Part shown: positions 9,101 through 16,835 of the stretch, piece by piece | Layout: every line of letters starts with the position of its first letter | How positions within the stretch are numbered: the stretch's first letter is position 1 | Assembly (NCBI RefSeq): GCF_016482685.1 | Contig: NZ_JACYHF010000007.1 | Coordinates: 1 to 64,000 of the forward strand | Length of the DNA: 64,000 bases | From: Streptomyces sp. DSM 110735 | Lineage (GTDB): Bacteria > Actinomycetota > Actinomycetes > Streptomycetales > Streptomycetaceae | Direction of reading: 5' to 3' | Translations under genes and position numbers: made by a program | The notes under the pieces: model-generated | The model's input: the letters and a program-made list of their open reading frames with translations, nothing else | What the model was told of the DNA's origin: nothing | Database searches by the model: none

Positions 9101-9826
9101 CTTGCGGTCGGCGTCAGTGGTGGTGCGGGTGGTGACGGGCAGACCGGTGACCGGGCTGATCACCGTGCGCGGAGTGGAGGGCACGCTGAGCGCGGCCAGC
9201 AGCAGACCGCGCGCGGCGGCGGACTGCTGGACGGCGGTGTCCAGTTCGGCGAGCGCGTAGCTGCCGGTCCCGGCGCGCGGGGGCATCTTCTCGGCCAGCT
9301 CCATGGCGAGCCGGTGCAGGTCCGCGATGGTGGCGGAGTACGCCTGCTGGGTCTGGAGCGCGTCCGTCTTTCCCGTGAGCGCGGTGCGGCGGACTGCCGC
9401 TATCCCGTCGAGGTCGGCTCGCAGCCGGGAGGGGATGCCGGTGTCGGCGCGCAGGTCCTCGACCTGGCGGTCCACCCGGGCGCCGCGCTCCTCGGAGGGT
9501 GCCTTGGACTTGGGACGCCCCGCCGCCACGTAGGCGGTGACCTCGTCGCGCTCGTCGGCCAGGGAGTGCGCCAGCGCGAGGGCGTCCTGGGTACGGGCGG
9601 ACAGGGTCGCCAGCTCCTGGGACTCGCTGAGGTCCTGGGACGCGCCGAGCAGCGCGGGCGCGCCTGCTCCGGCGATGGCCGCGGCCACAACCGCCACCGC
9701 GACGATCAGCCGGGTGCGCACATGAGTGGGGCGTCCGGCGCCCACGGGGGTCTGCTCGGCGACCCCCTCGGGGGCCGTCTGCCTGCCTGTGCGCCGAGGC
9801 CGCTTCTTCTGCACCGGTGCTCGCAA
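6119..9826 (-). CDS. cvnA: CvnA: conservon membrane sensor histidine-kinase-like protein with repeat-rich tail
   Basis: This 1235-residue protein is the sensor of the conservon. A cytoplasmic basic N-terminus is followed by a membrane helix (about 39-62), an extracytoplasmic helical sensor region of the nitrate/nitrite-sensing type (to about 354), a second membrane helix (about 355-375), HAMP (to about 430), a dimerisation region and an HATPase_c domain (N-box ELMENASSFSPP near 590, G-box GLGLGLYVVARLA near 653). Residues about 830-1105 hold twelve DDWP-centred degenerate repeats of about 14-28 residues, predicted disordered. A conserved tail (LRRRLGGFRRGAQAG) follows, typical of these kinases. 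The tail is long for the family. It is the first gene of cvnABCD plus the monooxygenase. Confidence 0.9.
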   Translation of the reverse strand: MRAPVQKKRPRRTGRQTAPEGVAEQTPVGAGRPTHVRTRLIVAVAVVAAAIAGAGAPALLGASQDLSESQELATLSARTQDALALAHSLADERDEVTAYVAAGRPKSKAPSEERGARVDRQVEDLRADTGIPSRLRADLDGIAAVRRTALTGKTDALQTQQAYSATIADLHRLAMELAEKMPPRAGTGSYALAELDTAVQQSAAARGLLLAALSVPSTPRTVISPVTGLPVTTRTTTDADRKQRDALTAAAQQARLRADASLADFRATGTKQAVTSFDSTVTGGEVNSAEKYLATLTDQPTLGDSELNTSPKKLDATLSARVDLMRGAEQSLYDRRTKDLARMRDDDVTALEIRVAALGVLLLVTVGIATGMARTLTRPLSVLRRGSARLAGAEDPTTEQPIAFTGRNDEFAQVVRSVNALHAHAVALHERVGTLETDRKHLVGQRQKMADAREQLRTELSESSAQLERLRTSIGGTFVNLALRTLGLVERQLSVIEGLEEREQDPERLATLFKLDHFATVMRRHSENLLVLSGTEHVLPHPGPVPLVDVVRAAVSEIERYERVRIAALPPHAHVAGFAADDLSHLLAELMENASSFSPPDLPVEVSGWMLESGEVMLSVQDEGIGMTTERMDRLNARLAEFDPESPYEQEGAEGLGLGLYVVARLAHRHGIRVKLREQKQGGVAAVVVLPEALLAETPVAAIPHPSTRRDVTQSFSLPGADAEANSNVLRGRDKGADPLVALAEKAVRENEARDGSAGRVPPLVTETTMELLLPETDTEDGAAGAASADAAATDGDADADAVRPVEEARPSGEGSGRIARAQRLAARAARPDDWPGGPAATPSGGDDDWPGAGADRSDAAAPSGARAARSGGDDDWPGASDERSETAAAPSVPRPARSGEDDDWPTGADRSDAAAPSGARGARSGDGDDWPGASGERSETAAAPSVPRPARSAPDDDWPGTDADRSDAAAPSGARAARSDGDDDWPGADADQSDAAAPSGARAARSGGDDDWPGASDEPSGTAAERATRRAQDDDWPGADADRSDAAAPSGARASRSGGDDDWPGAGADRSGDGDDWPGASDESSGIAAERVTRRAQGDDWPGAGAASSGAEHERSESVPQARIPAPRSGDAPGEGTAHDRAADETEAEDRLTAKGLPKRTPKITAPEAPVAPRGGSVDAEALRRRLGGFRRGAQAGYRDVEAEIADQTDRNERPATGEHVEEATGGPAEEASS
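6517..7335 (-). repeat. In-frame degenerate repeat array inside cvnA (12 DDWP units)
   Basis: On the plus strand the word GGGCCAGTC recurs twelve times at intervals of about 40-85 bp, all in one cvnA reading frame, each encoding (D/G)DDWPG or a close variant followed by an Ala/Ser/Arg-rich spacer. Spacers come in two alternating types (RSDAAAPSGARAARSG and ERSETAAAPSVPRPARS). This points to unequal crossing-over within the gene. Confidence 0.9.
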
Positions 9827-10183
9827 TCCTGAACTCGTCTACCGAAGGGCCCGGGTGGCGCCCCGTCGTCTCGGTGCCAAGTGGTGCGTACACCCGGTTC
9901 GTACGGTTCCCGACCCTCCCAGCGCCGGTGGGCAGTGGCCGCGCATCACCTGACCCGCCACCCGAAGGAGTGAACATCGGAGGGGAGTTGGCGGGCAAGT
10001 TCCGCCGGGCGGTCCGACACCCCTGCGCGGCGGGCCGGTTGGACGCGCGGGGCAGCCTTTGGCAGTATTCGCCGCCACGTCTTGCCGTAGTACGCCAATT
10101 ACCCTCAAACCAGGCGCCGATGTGAGCCCGAGGGCTCAAATGCGCCATGGTCGACGAGGTTTGGCGATTTCTGTGGAGGGTTC
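9827..10183. promoter_or_regulatory. Divergent control region between cvnA and PP2C-like gene
   Basis: This 357-bp gap holds no convincing gene. It must contain the conservon promoter and the PP2C-like gene promoter. The only distinct element is an inverted repeat TGAGCCC-GA-GGGCTCA at 10123-10138, about 46 bp before the PP2C-like start, a candidate operator. No -10/-35 pair is clear enough to name. Confidence 0.45.
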
Positions 10184-10987
10184 GTGCAGACTGGGCCGGT
10201 GCGCACTGAACTCGTCTCGGAACCCGGTGACCCGGACCGCCCCAACGAGGACTTCGCCGGGGTCGGACTACCCGCCTGCGGTCAGGGCGGTTGCGTGATC
10301 TTGCTCGACGGGGTGACACCGCCCCGCGGCGGGACCGGCTGTGCGCACTCGGTTCCCTGGTTCACCGCGCGACTCGGCGGGGCACTGACCGAACTGACCG
10401 TTTCCAACCGACATCTGACGCTGCCGGAGATTCTCGCGCACGCGATCGACCGAACCCGTTCCGCCCACTCTCAAACCTGTGACCTTTCTCACCCGCGAAC
10501 ACCGCAGGCCACGGTCGTTCTGGTCCGCTGGTCGGCCGACCTGCTGGAGTACCTGGTCCTGTCCGACTCGGCGCTGCTGCTGCGCTCCCCGGACGGGGCG
10601 GTCACCCCGGTCCTGGACGACCGTCTGGCCAGGCTCCCCCGCGAGGCGCTCGCCACCGACGCGCTGATCGACGCGAACCTGCGCAACAAGGAGGGCGGCT
10701 TCTTCACCGCCGCCGCCGATCCCTCGGTCGCCGCCCGCGCGGTCACCGGCAGCGTCCCGCGCGCGGAGGTCCGCGCCCTGGTGGCGTTGACGGACGGCGC
10801 CACGCGCTGGACGGAGAAGTTCCACGAGGGCGACTGGACGGCCCTGTTCGACCTGATCGCCGAACAGGGCGCCGACGCGCTGGTGGCCCGGGTGCGCGAA
10901 CTGGAGGAGAAGGACCGCGAGGAGCGGACCTTCCTGCGCCGCAGCAAGACCCACGACGACGCGTCGGTGGTCCACGTCGCCTTCTGA
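10184..10987 (+). CDS. PP2C-like protein phosphatase domain protein
   Basis: This 267-residue soluble protein shows the metal-ligand pattern of the PP2C (PPM) fold: PNEDFAGVG near residue 20, a ILLDGVTPP motif near 40, ALTDGATRW near 200 and the C-terminal HDDASVVHV. These give the Asp residues that bind Mn/Mg in Ser/Thr phosphatases, though spacing is looser than in classical PP2C, so catalytic activity is likely rather than certain. The start is GTG. It converges with the MarR gene with a 6-bp gap. The substrate is unknown. Confidence 0.72.
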   Translation: MQTGPVRTELVSEPGDPDRPNEDFAGVGLPACGQGGCVILLDGVTPPRGGTGCAHSVPWFTARLGGALTELTVSNRHLTLPEILAHAIDRTRSAHSQTCDLSHPRTPQATVVLVRWSADLLEYLVLSDSALLLRSPDGAVTPVLDDRLARLPREALATDALIDANLRNKEGGFFTAAADPSVAARAVTGSVPRAEVRALVALTDGATRWTEKFHEGDWTALFDLIAEQGADALVARVRELEEKDREERTFLRRSKTHDDASVVHVAF

Positions 10988-10993
10988 GCCGGG

Positions 10994-11485
10994 CTACTTC
11001 TCCGCGAGTCCGTTCAACTGGTGCAGCAGCCGCGCCAGTTCGGCGACCTCGCGGCGGTCCCAGTGGGCGAGCTGGCTGACGTAACGGGCCCGACGTGCCT
11101 CGCGCACCGTGCCGACCCGGCGGCGCCCCTCCTCGGTGAGGGTGACGAGCCAGGCGCGGCCGTCGGCGGGATCGGGCTCGCGGGCGATCAGCCCCAGCTC
11201 CTCCAGCGCCCGCAACTGGCGGGACATGGTGGCCTTGCCGACACCGATGTACGCGGCAAGTTCCGTGGCGCGCCGACCACCGCACTCGTCGAGCCGGATG
11301 AGCAGGCCGTACGCGGAGGACTCCAGGTCGGGGTGGACCTCGCGGGCCATCTCCCCCTGGCTGGCGCGGGCGCGCCGCAGCAGCACGGTCAGCTCGCGTT
11401 CCAGCGCCAGGAACTCCTGGTCCGCGCAGCGCGGCACCTCCTGGCCGCCGGCGCCGTGCGCGCCGCCCATTCCGTCCTCGTGCAC
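10994..11485 (-). CDS. MarR family transcriptional regulator
   Basis: This 163-residue winged-helix regulator has the MarR layout: a dimerisation helix, then HTH (RRATELAAYIGVGKATMSRQLRALEELGLI, about residues 67-97) and the wing (DPADGRAWLVTLTEEGRR). The first 20 residues are Gly/His-rich and include a Cys. Members of this family often respond to phenolics or oxidants. No effector gene is directly attached: the divergent neighbour is a GH25 lysozyme and the convergent one is a PP2C-like protein. It may regulate itself and the lysozyme. Confidence 0.88.
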   Translation of the reverse strand: MHEDGMGGAHGAGGQEVPRCADQEFLALERELTVLLRRARASQGEMAREVHPDLESSAYGLLIRLDECGGRRATELAAYIGVGKATMSRQLRALEELGLIAREPDPADGRAWLVTLTEEGRRRVGTVREARRARYVSQLAHWDRREVAELARLLHQLNGLAEK

Positions 11486-11721
11486 GTCAGCACCCCTGAA
11501 TCGGTTTCGCGTCCTGAAATTTTCTGCCGAACCCCGTCATCACCGCAGCTCCGTCAGTATTTCGCAGGCGTAGACCAACGGCGGCATCGAAGCCCTCTTC
11601 CACCCGCTCATCTACGTGCGTAGCGTCAATGACCGGGCCCGACATGACAGACAGGCCCGACAGTTCCTGTGACATGACCACGATCCCCCCACTTCTCCTC
11701 GGATCGCCCAGGAGGTACGTC

Positions 11722-12567
11722 ATGCCCGTGCACAGACCCGGCTCCCGCCGCCCCCACTCCCCCGGTTCCCTCGCGGGGCTCGCCCTGGCCCTGCTGACGG
11801 CGCTCGCGCTCGCCGCCCTCTGCGCCGTACCCGCCGCCGCCCGCACCGCCGCCGCGCCCGCCCGGGGCTCCGCCTGGCTCGGCATGGGCGTCCTCGCCCA
11901 CGACGGCCGCTCCGGCACGCCCCCCACCGTCGCCGCCGCCGTCCAGACCGAGGGCGTCGACGTCTCCGGCCACCAGGGCAGCGTCGACTGGGCCACCCTC
12001 TGGAACAGCGGGGTCCGCTGGGCCTACACCAAGGCCACCGAGGGCACCTACTACACCAACCCGTCCTTCGCGCAGCAGTACAACGGCTCGTACAACGTCG
12101 GCATGATCCGCGGCGCGTACCACTTCGCCACCCCGGACACCACGACCGGCGCCGCGCAGGCCAACTACTTCGTGGACCACGGCGGCGGCTGGTCCCGCGA
12201 CGGCAAGACCCTGCCGGGCACGCTCGACATCGAGTGGAACCCGTACGGCGACGCCTGCTACGGCAAGACCCCGGCCGCGATGGTCTCCTGGATCGCGGAC
12301 TTCCTGAACACCTACCGGGCCCGCACCGGCCGGGACGCCGTGATCTACACGGCCACGAGCTGGTGGACCCAGTGCACCGGGAACTCCGCCGCGTTCGCCG
12401 CGAACAATCCCCTGTGGATCGCCCGCTACGCCGCCGCCCCGGGCACCCTCCCGGCGGGCTGGGGCGTGCAGACGATGTGGCAGTACACCTCGTCCGGTCC
12501 GACCGTGGGCGACCACGACAAGTTCAACGGCGCCCTGGACCGGGTGGTCGCGCTGGCCAACGGCTAG
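11722..12567 (+). CDS. Secreted GH25 lysozyme (1,4-beta-N-acetylmuramidase)
   Basis: This 281-residue exported muramidase cleaves the glycan strands of peptidoglycan. The signal peptide covers about residues 1-37 (ending AAAR). The GH25 domain follows from about 75: GVDVSGHQGSVDW with the first Asp, YTKATEGTYYTNP, and the catalytic DIE in GTLDIEWNP, ending with WQYTS and a substrate-binding Asp (DHDKFNG). AGGAGG at 11710-11715 supports the ATG at 11722 over an in-frame ATG at 11629. A strong hairpin terminator follows. It resembles the cellosyl/GH25 lysozymes common in Streptomyces. Confidence 0.92.
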   Translation: MPVHRPGSRRPHSPGSLAGLALALLTALALAALCAVPAAARTAAAPARGSAWLGMGVLAHDGRSGTPPTVAAAVQTEGVDVSGHQGSVDWATLWNSGVRWAYTKATEGTYYTNPSFAQQYNGSYNVGMIRGAYHFATPDTTTGAAQANYFVDHGGGWSRDGKTLPGTLDIEWNPYGDACYGKTPAAMVSWIADFLNTYRARTGRDAVIYTATSWWTQCTGNSAAFAANNPLWIARYAAAPGTLPAGWGVQTMWQYTSSGPTVGDHDKFNGALDRVVALANG

Positions 12568-12605
12568 CCGCCGCCGTCCCGACCCGTCCCGTCCCGGGAC
12601 AGCCC

Positions 12606-12640
12606 GAAGGCCCGGGTTCCACCAGGGAACCCGGGCCTTC
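12606..12640. terminator. Bidirectional hairpin terminator between lysozyme and lon
   Basis: A perfect 15-bp stem (GAAGGCCCGGGTTCC and its complement) with a 5-base loop lies between the two converging genes. Confidence 0.85.
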
Positions 12641-12688
12641 GTACGCCCCTTCGCACAGCCGGTGCGGGCGCCGCCCGGCGCGTGGCCG

Positions 12689-15112
12689 TCACGCGGCCAC
12701 GGGCACCTCGGGCGCCACCGCCCCCGCCGGGGCCAGCGCCAGCTCAAGCACCTGGCGTACGTCGGTCACGGCGTGGACGTCGAGCTTCTCCAGCACCTCG
12801 GCCGGGACGTCGTCCAGGTCCGCCTCGTTGCGCTTGGGGATGATCACGGTGGTCACCCCGGCGCGGTGCGCGGCGAGCAGCTTCTGCTTCACGCCGCCGA
12901 TCGGCAGGACCCGTCCGGTCAGCGAGACCTCGCCGGTCATCGCCACGTCCGTGCGGACCAGCCGCCCGGAGAGCAGGGAGGCGAGAGCGGTCGTCATGGT
13001 GACACCCGCGCTCGGTCCGTCCTTGGGCACCGCGCCCGCCGGGAAGTGGATGTGCACGCCGCGGTCCTTGAGGTCGGCCACCGGCAGCTCCAGCTCCGCG
13101 CCGTGACTGCGCAGGAAGCTCAGCGCGATCTGCGCCGACTCCTTCATCACGTCACCGAGCTGACCGGTGAGGGTGAGCCCCGCCGCGCCCGTCTCGGGGT
13201 CCGCGAGGGACGCCTCGACGAAGAGCACGTCGCCGCCCGCCCCGGTGACCGCGAGTCCGGTCGCCACACCGGGCACCGCGGTACGGCGCTCGGCGGGGTC
13301 CTGGGCGGACTCGGGCACGTGGTGCGGACGTCCGACCAGACCGCGCAGATCCTCCTCACGGACCGTGAACGGCAGCTCCCGCTCGCCCAGTTCGTGCTGA
13401 GCGGCGACCTTGCGCAGCAGCCGCGCGACGGTCCGCTCCAGGGTGCGCACGCCCGCCTCGCGGGTGTACTCACTGGCGAGCTTGCGCAGCGCGCCCTCGT
13501 CGATCACGACCTCCTCGCCGGTCAGACCGGCGCGCTCCAGTTGGCGCGGGAGCAGGTGGTCGCGGGCGATGACGACCTTCTCGTCCTCGGTGTAGCCGTC
13601 CAGGCGGACGATCTCCATCCGGTCGGCCAGCGCCTCCGGGATCGCCTCCAGGACGTTGGCGGTGGCGAGGAACACCACGTCGGACAGGTCGAGTTCGACC
13701 TCCAGGTAGTGGTCCCGGAAGGTGTGGTTCTGCGCCGGGTCGAGCACTTCGAGGAGGGCGGCGGCCGGGTCGCCCCGGAAGTCCGAGCCCACCTTGTCGA
13801 TCTCGTCCAGGAGCACGACCGGGTTCATCGACCCGGCTTCCTTGATCGCGCGGACGACACGGCCGGGCAGCGCGCCGACGTAGGTGCGCCGGTGCCCCCG
13901 GATCTCCGCCTCGTCCCGCACACCGCCGAGCGCGACCCGGACGAACTTCCGCCCCATCGCGTGCGCCACCGATTCACCGAGGCTCGTCTTTCCGACGCCG
14001 GGCGGTCCGACCAGCGCGAGCACGGCACCGCCGCGCCGCCCGCCGATCACGCCGAGACCGCGCTCACCGCGCCGCTTGCGCACGGCGAGGTACTCGGTGA
14101 TGCGCTCCTTCACGTCGTCAAGACCGGCGTGCTCGGCGTCCAGGATCTCCTTGGCGCCCTGGATGTCGTACGCGTCCTCGGTCCGCTCGTTCCACGGCAT
14201 CTCCAGGACGGTGTCCAGCCAGGTGCGGATCCAGGAGCCCTCGGGCGACTGGTCGGAGGAGCGCTCCAGCTTGTCGACCTCCTTGAGTGCCGCCTCGCGG
14301 ACCTTCTCCGGGAGGTCGGCCGCCTCGACCCGGGCGCGGTAGTCGTCGGACTCCTCGGCGGAGTCGGCGCTGTCGCCGTTGAGCTGGCGCAGTTCCTTGC
14401 GGACCGCCTCCAGTTGGCGCCGCAGCAGGAACTCGCGCTGCTGCTTGTCGACGCCCTCCTGGACGTCCTTGGCGATGGTCTCGGCCACGTCCTGCTCGGC
14501 GAGGTGGTCGCGGAGCTGCTGGGTGGCGAGCTTCAGCCGGGCCACCGGGTCGGTGGTCTCCAGGAGCTGGATCTTCTGGTCGGTGGTGAGGAAGGGCGAG
14601 TAACCGGAGTTGTCGGCGAGCGCGGAGACGCCGTCGATCGCCTGGACCCGGTCCACGACCTGCCAGGCGCCCCGCTTCTTCAGCCAGGTGCTGGCCAGCG
14701 CCTTGTACTCCTTCACCAGCTCGGTCACCTGACCGGGCAGGGGGTCGGGCAGGGTCTCCTCGACCCGGACGCCCTCGACCCACAGCGCGGCACCCGGACC
14801 GGTCGTACCGGCACCGATGCGCACGCGGTCGCGGCCCCGGATCAGCGCACCCGGGTCGCCGTCGGCCAGCCGGCCGACCTGCTCGACGGTACCGAGCACA
14901 CCGGTCTTCGCGTACGTGCCGTCGATGCGCGGCACCAGCAGCACCTTGGGCTTGCCGGACTCCGAGCGGGCGGCGGCCTGCGCGGCCTCCACAGCCGCCC
15001 GCACCTCGGCGTCACTCAGGTCCAGCGGTACGACCATCCCCGGCAGCACGACTTCACCGTCGAGCGGCAGCACGGGCAGGACGAGCGTGAACGCCGTGGA
15101 CTCATCAGCCAT
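12689..15112 (-). CDS. lon: ATP-dependent protease Lon
   Basis: This 807-residue AAA+ serine protease degrades damaged and some regulatory proteins in the cytoplasm. It has the N-terminal substrate-binding domain (LVLPVLPLDGEVVLPGMVVPL), a long helical region, the Walker A motif GPPGVGKTSLGES, Walker B VVLLDEIDKVG, and the C-terminal protease domain with the Ser701-Lys744 dyad (DGPSAG; GGVKQKL). Start ATG 15112 has GGGGAGA just upstream; a longer in-frame start at 15205 would read through the operator. An HspR-type inverted repeat lies 22 bp upstream, so heat-shock control is expected. This matches the single lon of Streptomyces. Confidence 0.97.
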   Translation of the reverse strand: MADESTAFTLVLPVLPLDGEVVLPGMVVPLDLSDAEVRAAVEAAQAAARSESGKPKVLLVPRIDGTYAKTGVLGTVEQVGRLADGDPGALIRGRDRVRIGAGTTGPGAALWVEGVRVEETLPDPLPGQVTELVKEYKALASTWLKKRGAWQVVDRVQAIDGVSALADNSGYSPFLTTDQKIQLLETTDPVARLKLATQQLRDHLAEQDVAETIAKDVQEGVDKQQREFLLRRQLEAVRKELRQLNGDSADSAEESDDYRARVEAADLPEKVREAALKEVDKLERSSDQSPEGSWIRTWLDTVLEMPWNERTEDAYDIQGAKEILDAEHAGLDDVKERITEYLAVRKRRGERGLGVIGGRRGGAVLALVGPPGVGKTSLGESVAHAMGRKFVRVALGGVRDEAEIRGHRRTYVGALPGRVVRAIKEAGSMNPVVLLDEIDKVGSDFRGDPAAALLEVLDPAQNHTFRDHYLEVELDLSDVVFLATANVLEAIPEALADRMEIVRLDGYTEDEKVVIARDHLLPRQLERAGLTGEEVVIDEGALRKLASEYTREAGVRTLERTVARLLRKVAAQHELGERELPFTVREEDLRGLVGRPHHVPESAQDPAERRTAVPGVATGLAVTGAGGDVLFVEASLADPETGAAGLTLTGQLGDVMKESAQIALSFLRSHGAELELPVADLKDRGVHIHFPAGAVPKDGPSAGVTMTTALASLLSGRLVRTDVAMTGEVSLTGRVLPIGGVKQKLLAAHRAGVTTVIIPKRNEADLDDVPAEVLEKLDVHAVTDVRQVLELALAPAGAVAPEVPVAA

Positions 15113-15133
15113 GATCTCCCCTTTGACAGTCAA

Positions 15134-15154
15134 CTTGAGTAACACTGACTCAAT
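15134..15154 (-). promoter_or_regulatory. HAIR element (HspR operator) upstream of lon
   Basis: The sequence CTTGAGT-N7-ACTCAAT matches the published HAIR consensus CTTGAGT-N7-ACTCAAG at 13 of 14 positions. It lies 22 bp before the lon start. HspR represses lon, clpB and the dnaK operon in Streptomyces, with DnaK as co-repressor; that regulation is known for the genus and inferred here from the site. Confidence 0.92.
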
Positions 15155-15299
15155 GCTCGTGAGCCCTGGAATGTTCCCCACCCGTTGTTCACTCTGAGCG
15201 AACAACGAGGGGCGATCGCGTCGCCGCAGACGGGACCGGGTTCCGCATCACGCGCGGCTTCCGCAAAACGCGTGGTCCCGTCCCGTCCGGTCCAGCAGG

Positions 15300-15986
15300 A
15301 TGACCCGCATGACCACGACGCACGACAGCCCCGTTGTCCTGGACCGGCGCGACGGGCCGTACGGCGAGGTGGTCCTGCGCCGGCACGGCGGTCTCCTCCA
15401 GATCATCGCCAACGGGTGCTTCCTGATGGACACCTCGGACGGGCGCTCGGAGCGGCTGCTGGTGGACGCGGCGCGGACCGCGCTCGACGGGCGCCCCTCG
15501 CCGGACGTGCTGATCGGCGGGCTGGGGGTCGGCTTCTCGCTGGCCCACGCGGCGGCCGATCCGTACTGGGGGCGGATCGTCGTGGTGGAGCGGGAGCCCG
15601 CCGTGATCGGCTGGCACCGGTCCGGACCGCTCGGGGAACTGTCGGCGGACGCCCTCGCGGACCCGCGCACGGCCGTGGTCGAGGACGATCTCGTCTCTTA
15701 CGTCAATGAGACATCGGACACGTTCGACGCGCTGTGCCTCGACATCGACAACGGTCCCGGCTGGACCGTCACCGAGGACAACGGCGGTCTGTACACGAAG
15801 CCCGGACTCGCCGCCTGCGCAAGGGTGTTGAGACCGGGCGGGGTGCTGGCGGTGTGGTCGGCCCAGCCCTCTCCGGAATTTGAAGGAACCTTGCGGAATG
15901 CCGGGTTCCGGCAGGTGCGTACCGAAGAGGTGCCCGTTGCCCGTGGCGTTCCCGACGTGGTGCATCTCGCCGTCCGCCCTGGATAG
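15300..15986 (+). CDS. Spermidine-synthase-like class I methyltransferase-fold protein
   Basis: This 228-residue protein has the Rossmann-like fold of spermidine synthases: the glycine-rich LIGGLGVGFSLA (about residues 75-86), an acidic loop VVVEREP (about 97), and FDALCLDIDNGP later. The N-terminal strand block (GPYGEVVLRRHGGLLQIIANGCFLM) is also typical. Such actinobacterial proteins are annotated as polyamine aminopropyltransferase-like, but several active-site residues cannot be verified by eye, so the substrate is open. The start is ATG 15300, with ATG 15309 an alternative. It is divergent from lon and precedes the two-component genes by 108 bp. Confidence 0.75.
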   Translation: MTRMTTTHDSPVVLDRRDGPYGEVVLRRHGGLLQIIANGCFLMDTSDGRSERLLVDAARTALDGRPSPDVLIGGLGVGFSLAHAAADPYWGRIVVVEREPAVIGWHRSGPLGELSADALADPRTAVVEDDLVSYVNETSDTFDALCLDIDNGPGWTVTEDNGGLYTKPGLAACARVLRPGGVLAVWSAQPSPEFEGTLRNAGFRQVRTEEVPVARGVPDVVHLAVRPG

Positions 15987-16094
15987 CGACGGCGCGGCGT
16001 GTCCCCGTAATGTGCTGCCCTGACGCCGATCATCAGGCGTCGATCGCAGTCATGGGATCACCCCACGGATTCCGGAAAGCAGCAGGGGCGGGCG

Positions 16095-16835
16095 ATGGAG
16101 CAGACACAGACCTCCCAGACCGGTGCGGCGAGCGCGACCCAGGGCGCCCAGCGCCGGGTGCTGGTCGTCGAGGACGACCCCACGATCGTCGACGCCATCG
16201 CGGCCCGGCTGCGCGCGGAGGGTTTCCTCGTGCAGACCGCGAGCGACGGCCCGGCGGCCGTCGACACCGCCGAGGCATGGCAGCCCGACCTGCTGATCCT
16301 CGACATCATGCTCCCCGGCTTCGACGGTCTGGAGGTCTGCCGCCGCGTGCAGGCCGCCCGTCCGGTGCCGGTGCTGATGCTCACCGCGCGCGACGACGAG
16401 ACCGACATGCTGGTGGGTCTCGGGGTCGGCGCCGACGACTACATGACCAAGCCGTTCTCCATGCGGGAGCTGGCGGCGCGTGTGCACGTCCTGCTGCGCC
16501 GCATGGAGCGCGCCGCCATCGCGGCCACCACGCCCCGCTCCGGGATACTGCGCCTCGGCGAGCTGGAGATCGACCACGCCCAGCGCCGGGTGCGGGTGAA
16601 GGCGGAGGACGTGCATCTGACGCCCACCGAGTTCGACCTGCTGGTGTGCCTGGCCAACACCCCGCGCGCGGTGCTCTCCCGTGAGCAGCTCCTGGCCGAG
16701 GTGTGGGACTGGGCGGACGCCTCCGGCACCCGGACCGTGGACAGCCACATCAAGGCACTGCGGCGGAAGATCGGCGCCGAGCGCATCCGCACGGTGCACG
16801 GTGTCGGGTACGCGCTGGAGACGCCGACGCCGTGA
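16095..16835 (+). CDS. OmpR/PhoB-family response regulator
   Basis: This 246-residue regulator has a receiver domain (about 21-135) with acidic pair E26/D27-D28, phospho-acceptor D70 in LLILDIMLPG, and K119 in DYMTKP, followed by a winged-helix DNA-binding domain (about 150-245, LTPTEFDLLVCLANTP and the recognition region TRTVDSHIKALRRKIG). It has about 20 disordered Gln/Thr/Ala residues at the N-terminus. The stop overlaps the start of the kinase gene (GTGA), so the two form one operon. The regulated genes are unknown. Confidence 0.95.
   Translation: MEQTQTSQTGAASATQGAQRRVLVVEDDPTIVDAIAARLRAEGFLVQTASDGPAAVDTAEAWQPDLLILDIMLPGFDGLEVCRRVQAARPVPVLMLTARDDETDMLVGLGVGADDYMTKPFSMRELAARVHVLLRRMERAAIAATTPRSGILRLGELEIDHAQRRVRVKAEDVHLTPTEFDLLVCLANTPRAVLSREQLLAEVWDWADASGTRTVDSHIKALRRKIGAERIRTVHGVGYALETPTP

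Noticed and set aside
6485..9832. A 1115-codon open frame antisense to cvnA
   Set aside because: It is a high-GC shadow of cvnA; its translation is Gly/Arg-rich low complexity with no domain.
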